From: DATMNI01 sp035570275
Lineage (GTDB): Bacteria > Acidobacteriota > Terriglobia > Bryobacterales > Bryobacteraceae
Assembly (NCBI GenBank): GCA_035570275.1
Contig: DATMNI010000298.1
Location: forward strand, 1-25,494
Reading direction: 5' to 3'
Length of the DNA stretch: 25,494 nucleotides
Part shown: positions 16,740 to 24,744 of the stretch, in pieces
How positions within the stretch are numbered: position 1 is the stretch's first letter
How the letters are laid out: the number at the start of each line of letters is the position of its first letter
Position numbers and translations under genes: made by a program
The notes under the pieces: generated by a model
What the model was told of the DNA's origin: nothing
The model's database searches: none
What the model saw: only the letters and a program-made list of their open reading frames with translations

Positions 16740-18041
16740 CTATTTAAACAGGGACGGCGTGAATTCGCTTAAGTAGATGCGCCAGTTCGACCACGTGTGG
16801 CCGCCGCTACTCTCGGTGTAATGGGAGTTGATGCCAACCTTCTGCAGTTGAGCGGCAAGGTTTTGGCCCTGCGCCACCTTCACCACCGGATCGTCCTTGC
16901 CGTGGCCGACATAGTAAAACTTCACGCCGGCCTTCTTGAGAGCTTCCAGCTTGTCGCTGACGTCGGCCGCGGTTCCCATGCTGAACACGCCGACGTAGCT
17001 GAAGACGTCAGGGTGCGCGTTCGTGGCCGTGAGGGTGTGGCCGCCGCCCATGGAGAGTCCGGCGATCGCGCGGCTATCCTTGTTCGGGATCGCGCGGAAG
17101 TTTTTCTCGATATAGGGCACTACGTCATTGACCAGGCTCTCCGGGAACAAGGAGTTGGACATTCCGCGGCCACCGCCGCGGCCCGCGGCCGGAGCAGTAG
17201 CGCCGCCGGAAGCCGGCGCCGCCGGAGTGGGCGCCGGGCCCGGAGCCGCGCCCCGGCCGCCGTTGAACGCGCCCACCACGCCCACCTCGCCGGGGTTCCC
17301 GGTAGGGCCGCTGACTTGGCCTGGAACGATTCCGTAGCCCGGCCCCATTTTCTGATTCGCGTTGCCATTGGTCATGACCACCAGCATCGGCTTCACCTTA
17401 TTAGCCGCAATTAGGTTGTCCATAATCATGTTGGCGCGCCCCATGTTGTTCCACGCATCTTCGTCGCCGCCGGCGCCGTGCAGGAGATAGAGAACCGGAT
17501 ACCGGGCCGTGCTACGGTCGTACCCCGGGGGCGTGTAGACGTACATGCGGCGCGGCGAGGCGCTCCCCAGCGTGGGCGAATCGTACCATACCAGGCTCAC
17601 GTTCCCGTGCGGCACGTCCTTGATCTTGTACGCGTCGGAGAGCGCGCCGTCGACGATCAGGAAATTGGAGTACCGGGTCCCGTCGCGCAGGATGTTCGCA
17701 TTCGCCGAGTCGAGAAGGCTCACGCCATCCACGTTGAAGGTGTAGGCCCACAGCTCGGGCGTCAACGGCCCAACCGTTGCCGACCAGATTCCCGCGTCGT
17801 CTTTGGCCATCTTGACGCCGCGCCCTTCCGGCCAATCGCCATTCAGTAGAACATCGCTGGCGTTGGGGGCTCGCAGCCGGAACGTGACTTTCTGGTCGTC
17901 CAAAATCTCCGGCGAGCGCAAGGCCGGCCCCCGGCCCCCCCTCATTCCTCTGCCGGGCGCCTGACTCGGCGTGGAAGCCGGCGGCTGAGCGAAGACCGCC
18001 AGCGTCAGCATGAGCGACATAACTCCAAACGTTATCTTCAT
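16740..18041 (-). CDS. Secreted CE1-type esterase with E-set domain and RG-rich insert
   Basis: The start at 18041 is chosen because GAGAGG lies about 9 bases upstream and MKITFGVMSLMLTLAVFAQ is a clear signal peptide; the longer frame to 18158 would bury it. The 433-residue protein has an RG-rich mature N-terminus (APGRGMRGGRGP), an E-set domain at about 45-120 (QKVTFRLRAPNASDVLLNGDW), and an esterase-D-like domain from about 150 (RMYVYTPPGYD, YPVLYLLHGAGGDEDAW). Ser330 is the nucleophile in GLSMGGG, the acid lies in GKDDP, and His415 is in GGHTWSNW. A PA/GR-rich insert of roughly 45 residues (around 250-295) interrupts the hydrolase fold. Architecture matches the esterases at 4606 and 9589. 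Arabinoxylan ester cleavage is inferred from family and context. Confidence 0.9.
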   Translation of the reverse strand: MKITFGVMSLMLTLAVFAQPPASTPSQAPGRGMRGGRGPALRSPEILDDQKVTFRLRAPNASDVLLNGDWPEGRGVKMAKDDAGIWSATVGPLTPELWAYTFNVDGVSLLDSANANILRDGTRYSNFLIVDGALSDAYKIKDVPHGNVSLVWYDSPTLGSASPRRMYVYTPPGYDRSTARYPVLYLLHGAGGDEDAWNNMGRANMIMDNLIAANKVKPMLVVMTNGNANQKMGPGYGIVPGQVSGPTGNPGEVGVVGAFNGGRGAAPGPAPTPAAPASGGATAPAAGRGGGRGMSNSLFPESLVNDVVPYIEKNFRAIPNKDSRAIAGLSMGGGHTLTATNAHPDVFSYVGVFSMGTAADVSDKLEALKKAGVKFYYVGHGKDDPVVKVAQGQNLAAQLQKVGINSHYTESSGGHTWSNWRIYLSEFTPSLFK

Positions 18042-18620
18042 GACACCGCACCTCTCGTCTTCACGTGCCCCTTGATCCTGCCATTGCGCAAGCCTCTCCC
18101 CAGGAGCAGCATGACGCCTGTACTGGGTTGATGCTACCGCCAGATTGCCTTCTCGCACAACTTAAATTATCGAATTTCAGTTATTTAATCTGTTTATCAA
18201 TCGGCCTCGAGCCCTGGAGCGATGAAACATGTCCAAACCAGTTCTGTTGATTCCAGTGTTGCCGTTTATGATGATGCCGACGCAGCCGTACGGGCGCAAC
18301 GGCTGCCGGCAGGTCGGGTGTCCGCGCGGACCTTTCCGCCAGAAGCGCCTGAAACATCGCTGGATCTCACCCCTTGCCGAGCTCTCGGGCAGCCTGGCAT
18401 TAATCTTGAGCAATCTGTTTCCAGCCATGAGAGGTCTTGATCTTGTGAATCTTAACGCCCGGGACCGGTCACGGCCGGCGGCAAACGGCCGCTGTTTTAT
18501 TAAGCCAGCTACAACGCTCTTGTGCAGCGTCGTTGTCCTTTTTGCGGTCGGATCGCCTGGCGTTCAGCCGAACTGAAAAGTGCTGTAAAGTTGTTAAAGC
18601 CTGGAGGCGTCCTTTAGACA
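18042..18620. other. Divergent intergenic region, no convincing gene
   Basis: These 579 bases separate two divergent esterase genes and should hold both promoters. An A+T-rich block at 18159-18200 contains a minus-strand GATAAT (complement of 18166-18171) that could be the -10 of the minus gene, but no good -35 pairs with it. A hairpin with CGGCCG arms (18472-18477 and 18486-18491) is followed by CTGTTTTATT and could be a weak plus-strand terminator. Short open frames on both strands between 18177 and 18576 have no family resemblance or convincing start. Confidence 0.4.
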
Positions 18621-19697
18621 ATGAAGTTCTTTACCTTAGCTCTTCTCCTGATTCCCTCTGCGTTTACCCAGATGACAAACCTTCCCTGCGTGCCGCCGCC
18701 GGCGCCTCCGCCCCCTGCAAATGCGGCAGGCCAAGGGCGGGGCCGGGGTCCAGGGACGCCTCGGACTCCCCCACAGCAATCTGCAGCGGATGTGGCCGAA
18801 ATCGCCAGGCTGATGTCCCTCCCCGCATGGGGACAGAACCTCGCGGAGGGCGACTATTCCAATGGACCCGCCTATCCCACGGCGCCCGAACTCGCTAAAC
18901 GGGTCGGGGTTCCCGAGGGCAAGGTGATCGAGTTCGTAATGAACTCCTCTGAAAGCAAGTTCTACCCGGGCGCCAACGGCGCGTTTCAGCGTCATGTCTG
19001 CGTCTATGTTCCGGCGGGATATGCGGGCGCCGAACTTCCGGTGATCGTTTCCGCCGACGCTTACGGCATGCGCTATAACCTGCCGACCATTCTCGACAAT
19101 ATGATCTATGACCAGCGCCTGCCCGCCATGGCTGCCGTGATGATCGATAACGGTGGCGCCGAACGGAGCCTGGAATACGACACAGTTTCATCCAAGTACG
19201 TGGAATTCGTGGAAGCTGAAGTGCTGCCGCGCGCCGAGCGGGAGGCGAACGTAAAACTCTCCAGGAATCCCGATGCCCGGATGACGCTGGGTGGCAGTTC
19301 GGGCGGAGCGGTCGCGCTGACAATGGCCTGGTTCCAGCCGGACCTCTATCACCGCATCCTCACCTATTCCGGAACTTTCGTAAACCTTCGCAACGGTCCC
19401 GAAGCCCCGCTCGGCGCCTATGAATACATCGAGCACCTCTTCCCCTCAAGCGAGAAGAAGCCGTTTCGATTGTGGATCCAGGTTTCCGAGAACGATAACG
19501 GCTCCAAGACGCCTTCCGAAGGTCGCCGCAATTGGGTCATCGCCAACTCCCGGCTGGCGAAAGTACTCAAGGACAAAGGCTACGCTTACCAGTTCGTCTA
19601 TTCCAAGGGTGCGGGCCACACGCAGCGGAAGGTGATCGACGATAGTCTCCCGCAGGCGCTGGAATACGTCTGGCTCGACTACATACCGCAGCGATAA
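18621..19697 (+). CDS. Secreted esterase D/enterochelin esterase-like hydrolase
   Basis: The 358-residue protein starts 13 bases after GGAGG with MKFFTLALLLIPSAFTQ as signal peptide. Residues about 25-55 are a P/A and GRGRG-rich linker. The hydrolase domain (HVCVYVPAGY, LPVIVSADAYGM) differs from the CE1 genes nearby: the usual LLHG oxyanion strand is replaced, and the nucleophile is Ser227 in LGGSSGGAVAL. Asp292 in ENDNG and His333 in GAGHTQ complete a triad. The closest general family is the esterase-D/enterochelin-esterase-like group, so the ester substrate is uncertain. It ends 10 bases before the stop of the convergent glycosidase-like gene. Confidence 0.85.
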   Translation: MKFFTLALLLIPSAFTQMTNLPCVPPPAPPPPANAAGQGRGRGPGTPRTPPQQSAADVAEIARLMSLPAWGQNLAEGDYSNGPAYPTAPELAKRVGVPEGKVIEFVMNSSESKFYPGANGAFQRHVCVYVPAGYAGAELPVIVSADAYGMRYNLPTILDNMIYDQRLPAMAAVMIDNGGAERSLEYDTVSSKYVEFVEAEVLPRAEREANVKLSRNPDARMTLGGSSGGAVALTMAWFQPDLYHRILTYSGTFVNLRNGPEAPLGAYEYIEHLFPSSEKKPFRLWIQVSENDNGSKTPSEGRRNWVIANSRLAKVLKDKGYAYQFVYSKGAGHTQRKVIDDSLPQALEYVWLDYIPQR

Positions 19698-19707
19698 TGG
19701 CTTCTTC

Positions 19708-22344
19708 TCATCCCCGCGTTACGACAAAATACGGCTGGTTTGCGAAGACCTCGTTGAATCCCGGATATAATCCCGCCGAGCCATCCCGCGCGAGATGGAA
19801 GTAGTATTGAAGCGCAAACGGCGACTGCGTGTAGGCCGCCGGTATTGCCGCGCGATAAGTCTGTCCCTCGTTCTGCATCGCGGCGGATTGCCACCGATCC
19901 GCCTGATTCACGCGCCGGTATCGGAGAGTAACCGCCGGCGAAGCGGCGCCGCTTACCTTGAGAGTTACGGTAACGGCCTGGCCTGGCTGGAAGGCGCGCG
20001 GCGGGGTGTGCGTGCAAGAAAACGCCAGGCGCGCGGGGCGTCCCAAAGCGCGTGCCATCGCTTCTTTGAGGCGCCCTTGCATTTCCGGTTTGGGATCGAA
20101 TTTCGCGCTTTCGACTGCCGCAAGGTCGCGGTCGATTGCCGGCAACCGGTCCAGCCAATGGCCGCGGCGGGCGGGCGGCTCGCCGTAAGTCAGGTCCGCG
20201 ACATAGACGCGTCCCGCGCGTTCCGCCATGGCCGCCCAGGTGATGCGAGCGTCGCGGTATGCGGCCACCGCGGGTTCGTGCGCAGTGGGGTCGCCTGTGT
20301 GGCGGTATAGATCGAACAATACGCCGGCGCGCAGTTTGGCCGCATAGAAGCGCCCTAAACTCACCTGAATCAGAATGTCTTCTTCCCATCTGCGAAACGC
20401 CGGATCGGCGCGCGACGGTGCGGCGCCGGCGGCCGCTTCAACAGCCCGCGCAGATTTTGCGCACGAGTCTTCGAAGAACTGCGCCACCTCCACCGGCGAA
20501 TACTTCCCGCTCGCATTGCCGGACAGCAGGTCAGCGGCGTGCTCCTCAACCGAGGAAAACATCTCGGGATCGAGCGGGCTCACGGTGCCGAACCGCTTGG
20601 GCGACGGAGTATCGTTGTAAGGCACTCGGCCCCCATCCGCCATCGGCATGTTCGGTGGAACCTCCACCCAATACTCCAGATTCGACGCGGACGGCTGATG
20701 CGCCGTAGTGAGCAGCGGCAGCACGCGGCTCGCATTGGCGAGCGCGGTCTCAGCGTGAGAGGCTGCCGGCCCGAAGGTGGAGCGCAAATAGCGCCGCCAC
20801 TGATCGGGATCCGCCTTGGGATTGTAGAGCAAACGGCCCCAAACGCGGTAGGTGTATTCGTATTTGCGCCAGTCGCCGCCCGCGGGATTCAACGAAGCGT
20901 CCGCGTAACCGCAGCGTCCTCCGAGGCGGCCGGTGCCCTGGCGGCCCTTGAAGAAGAGAGGCTCGCAGAGTTCCACGCCGTCCGCGCCGAGAAAGTGCGA
21001 CGCCTCGCCGAATGCCGCGGCGGACGCGGGATCTCCCCAAAGCAGCATGCGCTGAGTTCCGGCCCACATGCGGTAGAGCAATCCGTAGCGGCGCCCTTGT
21101 TGATACAGATCGCCGTAGCCATAGCGCAGAAAGCGGCGCGAGCCGTTCGAAAGGCTGAAAACGGGATCGATCCTGTCGCTCTCGCGCGGCATTTCGAGCT
21201 CGCGGATTGCCGCCTGGTGGTAACCCAGTCCCTGATGTTCCGCCCAGTATTTCGGCGAAATCTTGACCGGCATGCCGGTTTCCATGGCGACATCGATCAT
21301 CTTCTGATCGATCCCCTTGGCGTGCATGTCGATCTCGATAGGCCGGCCCGCGCCGCTGATCCCTTGAAACAGCGTCCGCCAGAAATCGTAGCTGCCTTCG
21401 GGAACGCCGCTCTCGCCGTGTACCCGCAAGGTGAGGCCGCGAATGCCGGGACAGGTCTTCAAAAGCAGCGCGAGGGCTTCGCGGCAATACGGCGCATGGG
21501 TTTCCGGCGTCAGTCCTTCGATGTGGTGATGCGCGCGCGGGCTGTCGGTCCACTGGTAAGCGTGAGTCCAGAGAGCAAGCTGGAAATCCAGGCCGCGCGC
21601 CGCCGTCTGCTCGACGATGAAGCGGAGCGCCTCCAGGTTGCGGTCCCGTTCGGCGTCGTCAAGCGGGACGGCGCGGACCTTGTATCCGGGAACTTCGACC
21701 AGATACGGGTAAGGGAAATGCAGATAATCGCCGGTGACGCCCCGCGGAAAATCGTAGCCCCAGCCGAAGGCGAGGCTGAAGCGATTGAAGCGGTTCGTGA
21801 CGAGGTACGAAAGGTAATCGCGCCAATAGCCGCGATCGTAGAACCAGCCCTTATCCTCGACATCGCTGACGAATGCGCGGTTGATGCTGCGGACGCGGTT
21901 AGCGGGTTCTTCCTCGAGAGGCGCGGCGAGCGTGAGTGCAACCACGGTATTGGTCGCGTGACGTACGCGGTCGGCAAGCTCGGTGATGGCGTACACAAGG
22001 CCGCGGCCATCGGAGGCGGAGGCGCGCACGGCCTGCTTGCCGCCGATCTTTTCAGGCGCGAGACGGAAGCTTTCCGCGGGTAAGCCGGATGCGCCCGACA
22101 CGACTACGGCCGCCTGAAAATCTCCCGCTTCGCCAGGCGAAGACACTATGACGCATGAGTCGCCTTTCTCTTCCACCGCGCGCCGCAACTCGCCGGCCGC
22201 CCAGCGGACGGGCTCTGACGACACGATTCCGTTTGGGGCGCCAGTAACGATGGCAATCCGGCCCGAAGCGGCCGCCAGCCGACCTGAGAGGCAACCGGCC
22301 GCCGCGGCATGTTTCAGAAACTTGCGTCTGGGGATTCTATTCAT
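19708..22344 (-). CDS. Tat-exported glycosidase-like protein (alpha-glucuronidase/hexosaminidase-type fold)
   Basis: The 878-residue product starts with a twin-arginine signal (PRRKFLK, then a short AAAAG hydrophobic stretch), so it is probably exported folded. Residues about 28-135 match the alpha/beta N-domain that precedes GH67 and GH20 barrels (IAIVTGAPNG, RWAAGELRRAVEE, GRGLVYAITELADRV). A TIM-barrel-like region follows (YRVWGRLLYNPKADP near 500), with HGESGVPEG and SPKYWAEHQGLG as possible active-site loops, then a helical part. A C-terminal Ig-like sandwich (about 780-878) ends the protein. Catalytic residues cannot be assigned safely. In this hemicellulose locus an uronic-acid-removing role is attractive but unproven. 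The start lies 19 bases after the neighbouring gene's stop, without a strong ribosome site. Confidence 0.7.
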   Translation of the reverse strand: MNRIPRRKFLKHAAAAGCLSGRLAAASGRIAIVTGAPNGIVSSEPVRWAAGELRRAVEEKGDSCVIVSSPGEAGDFQAAVVVSGASGLPAESFRLAPEKIGGKQAVRASASDGRGLVYAITELADRVRHATNTVVALTLAAPLEEEPANRVRSINRAFVSDVEDKGWFYDRGYWRDYLSYLVTNRFNRFSLAFGWGYDFPRGVTGDYLHFPYPYLVEVPGYKVRAVPLDDAERDRNLEALRFIVEQTAARGLDFQLALWTHAYQWTDSPRAHHHIEGLTPETHAPYCREALALLLKTCPGIRGLTLRVHGESGVPEGSYDFWRTLFQGISGAGRPIEIDMHAKGIDQKMIDVAMETGMPVKISPKYWAEHQGLGYHQAAIRELEMPRESDRIDPVFSLSNGSRRFLRYGYGDLYQQGRRYGLLYRMWAGTQRMLLWGDPASAAAFGEASHFLGADGVELCEPLFFKGRQGTGRLGGRCGYADASLNPAGGDWRKYEYTYRVWGRLLYNPKADPDQWRRYLRSTFGPAASHAETALANASRVLPLLTTAHQPSASNLEYWVEVPPNMPMADGGRVPYNDTPSPKRFGTVSPLDPEMFSSVEEHAADLLSGNASGKYSPVEVAQFFEDSCAKSARAVEAAAGAAPSRADPAFRRWEEDILIQVSLGRFYAAKLRAGVLFDLYRHTGDPTAHEPAVAAYRDARITWAAMAERAGRVYVADLTYGEPPARRGHWLDRLPAIDRDLAAVESAKFDPKPEMQGRLKEAMARALGRPARLAFSCTHTPPRAFQPGQAVTVTLKVSGAASPAVTLRYRRVNQADRWQSAAMQNEGQTYRAAIPAAYTQSPFALQYYFHLARDGSAGLYPGFNEVFANQPYFVVTRG

Positions 22345-22363
22345 GTGTTGGTCCAGTCTGAGG

Positions 22364-24634
22364 TCACTTGCGGAAATTGGTATCGCCTACCGTGGGGCCC
22401 TCGCCGTTATCCGTGATGGTTCCCGGATGCCACTCGCGGGCAACATCGATGTCCGCCACGGCAGAGGCAGTCAGCGCGTTCAGATCGACAAGCCGGTTCA
22501 GCCGGCCGAGGTACTGCGGTTTGTACTGACCGGTCGCGACGCCGGCATACGCCTTCCAATGAGCCAGCGCGGACTCGAGATGGCGCACCGCGGAGGCGCG
22601 GCGTTCGGCTTTGCCGTCGCTGTCGAACAACGCGAGGTCGCCCGCCGCGAGTATCTTCTCGGCATAGTATTCGGCGAGATCGGCCATGGCGTCTGCATCG
22701 CCGAGGGTCAGGCGCAGTTCCTTGTTCTGTCCCGCGGCCGGCCTTACTTCTTCCACCAGGCGGTGCGCCGCGGCGGCGTTCCTTTGCAGTTCCGCGGCTA
22801 CTTCAAGCGGGGTGATCCCGTTCATCTTTTCACCTTTGAGCAATCGCGTTCGCCACTGGCGCACATTCAGAATGCCGCCTTCGGGCATAGTCTGGCCCTG
22901 GACGAAATCAGCGACGGTGAAGAAGCCGCTGCCGTGTCCGCTTTGGATGTTGGCTTCGGGGAACCATTTGAAATCGAGGTCGCGCCAGAAGAAGCGGGTA
23001 ATCTGCGGGAAGGTTTTCGAGGCTGCGGCTAACGCTTCATATATTTTGACGGCAGGCGCGCCGGGAAAGCGCGCCGCCAGCATCCCCTCGAAAAGCGCGT
23101 TCGGCAAATCGGGCTCATAGCTCAGGCGGCCCCACTGGGCAAAACTGTACCATTGCTTCTGCATCACGAGCTGCCGCGGGTTTTCCGGTTGCTTGTCGAT
23201 GAATTCGCGGCCCCAGTTGTAGCCATCGGGTCCCATGTTGAAACCCGCCACGCGAAGCGGTCCGGGCATGTTCTTGATGTAGGCTCGCGCAAAGTCGGGG
23301 TCGCCAAAACGGAAGCTGTAAATATCGTCGTTTCTCACTTCGAGCCACGTTCGGAGATTCTTCGGCATTTCCGCCAGCACGGGCAGGATGAACGGCGGAT
23401 TCGGCTCGGAATACATATGCGCGACGGAGTACTTAAAACTGAATTCGAACGGGCCCGGGTAGTCTTTGAAAGCGTCAATCGATGCCGACTGCGACGTCTG
23501 GTGATACCTGTGAATTAGGCGGAACGGGCGGTTCTGTTCGTCTTTGAGCGCATCGCGGACGCCTTCGCCGTAGGTCTTCCATAACCACGCTTCGTGATCG
23601 AAGGGTCCCCGCGCGCTGCTCATGTTCTCGCCCGCGGTGATGCCGATCCCTGCCAGCAGCGGATAGGTCTTGACTGTTTCACGGACACTCGCGCGGAAGT
23701 AAGCGATGGTATCGGGATTGTTGCCATCTTCGGTGATGCCATGTTTGCCCTCCGTGCCCCAGACGAAGATATTCCAGGTGTACCAGTAGATGTCGATGCC
23801 GCGATCCTTGGCGTATTGCATGACATTTCGCCAGAAGCGGATTTTGTCGTCGATAGTCAGGTGGTTGACGATGGCAACCTGGCCGAGGGTGAACGGCTGA
23901 GACATAACCTTGGCGTTCATGTTGAACTTCAGGTCGAAGGGTTCGCTATTGCCCCACACGTCGTTGAGCGCGACGTCGGGATACTCGGGCACTTTCACGA
24001 TGGACGGAAAGGGATGCAGATTCCAGAGAGAGAGCGTGTTGAAGCGCTGCCGCGCCATCTCGTCAAGCCATTCGCGCCAGAAATCCATGCTCCACACTTC
24101 GGGAATATTCGATTGCGCCGAATCGCTGCTATCGGAATAGGTGGGGGTTCGGCGGTCGAGCGGAATGTTGAATTTGATCCCACGTTGCGCGATGTGCGGC
24201 GAGTGGTCGGAATCGCCGGTCTTGGCGATCGAGCCGAGGCGTATGGCTTCGGCGACATCGAGGCCGCCGTACATTGCGCCATTGGCGTCGACGCCCAGCA
24301 CGGCGATGGTGACCCGGCCGCCCTGTTCCGCGCGGCGGATGGCGTACGCCTGCGGCGTCGTGGTTCTCAGCGCGGCGACGTGCAGCGCTTGGGCAAGCGC
24401 GTTCGATTCGGCGGCGTCGCCGGCGATGGCGAAGCGGAGGGAACCTGCGAAGGAGTTGAGGTCGCGCAGGCCGTGGTCCGCCGTGGCCCGTTTCGGTCCA
24501 AGGGCGTGAGCAATTTCGGCGGAAGCGAAAGAGACCTGCGGCGCATGGCTGTCGTGGAAGACGGGTTGCGCGCGCAGGGCGGGGCCGATGACCAAAGCAG
24601 GCAGGAGAAGAAGCGCGGAGATTCGTAAGGTCAT
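22364..24634 (-). CDS. Secreted glycosidase-like protein (GH67/GH20-type N-domain and barrel)
   Basis: The 756-residue protein has a Sec signal (MTLRISALLLLPALVIGPALRA). Its N-domain ends in GVDANGAMYGGLDVAEAIRLG, the motif that joins the N-domain to the barrel in alpha-glucuronidases and hexosaminidases. The barrel shows RGIKFNIPLDRRTPTY, WREWLDEMARQRFNTLSLWNLHPF, DRGIDIYWYTWN and GIGITAGENM, where the Glu is a candidate catalytic residue. A helical C-terminal region (DADAMADLAEYYAEKI) is shared in type with the downstream neighbour. It is first in a two-gene operon. The family is usually left as hypothetical or only distantly assigned to GH20/GH67. A glycosidase acting on plant or microbial polysaccharide is inferred, and the substrate is unknown. 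Confidence 0.72.
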   Translation of the reverse strand: MTLRISALLLLPALVIGPALRAQPVFHDSHAPQVSFASAEIAHALGPKRATADHGLRDLNSFAGSLRFAIAGDAAESNALAQALHVAALRTTTPQAYAIRRAEQGGRVTIAVLGVDANGAMYGGLDVAEAIRLGSIAKTGDSDHSPHIAQRGIKFNIPLDRRTPTYSDSSDSAQSNIPEVWSMDFWREWLDEMARQRFNTLSLWNLHPFPSIVKVPEYPDVALNDVWGNSEPFDLKFNMNAKVMSQPFTLGQVAIVNHLTIDDKIRFWRNVMQYAKDRGIDIYWYTWNIFVWGTEGKHGITEDGNNPDTIAYFRASVRETVKTYPLLAGIGITAGENMSSARGPFDHEAWLWKTYGEGVRDALKDEQNRPFRLIHRYHQTSQSASIDAFKDYPGPFEFSFKYSVAHMYSEPNPPFILPVLAEMPKNLRTWLEVRNDDIYSFRFGDPDFARAYIKNMPGPLRVAGFNMGPDGYNWGREFIDKQPENPRQLVMQKQWYSFAQWGRLSYEPDLPNALFEGMLAARFPGAPAVKIYEALAAASKTFPQITRFFWRDLDFKWFPEANIQSGHGSGFFTVADFVQGQTMPEGGILNVRQWRTRLLKGEKMNGITPLEVAAELQRNAAAAHRLVEEVRPAAGQNKELRLTLGDADAMADLAEYYAEKILAAGDLALFDSDGKAERRASAVRHLESALAHWKAYAGVATGQYKPQYLGRLNRLVDLNALTASAVADIDVAREWHPGTITDNGEGPTVGDTNFRK

Positions 24635-24641
24635 GCTGGAA

Positions 24642-24720
24642 TCAACTATAGAACTTTTCAGTTTCGAATGCCGGGTTCGCGCGTTGCAATCGGCGCCGAT
24701 TCCCGGTATACGATAGTTGA
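24642..24720. promoter_or_regulatory. Divergent promoter region with palindrome
   Basis: Between the divergent genes, TTGCAA (24684-24689) and TATACG (24707-24712) are spaced by exactly 17 bases and could be a plus-strand sigma70 promoter for the VOC gene. A perfect 14-base palindrome, AATCGGCGCCGATT (24688-24701), overlaps the -35 and spacer, which is a classical repressor position. TCAACTAT (24642-24649) and ATAGTTGA (24713-24720) form an outer 8-base inverted repeat. Its left arm also offers a minus-strand TATAGT -10 for the glycosidase operon. Confidence 0.45.
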
Positions 24721-24744
24721 GTTCGGTTGAGGAGGGTTGATCCG

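Noticed and set aside
18177..18576. Short open frames on both strands in the divergent intergenic region
   Set aside because: No ribosome site, no family resemblance and unusual composition; treated as non-coding.
20539..22083. 514-codon plus-strand open frame over the Tat-exported glycosidase-like gene
   Set aside because: Antisense shadow with low-complexity R/A/E-rich composition and no recognisable start.
23594..24628. 344-codon plus-strand open frame over the Sec-exported glycosidase-like gene
   Set aside because: Antisense shadow; it ends at the other gene's start and has no protein-like motifs.
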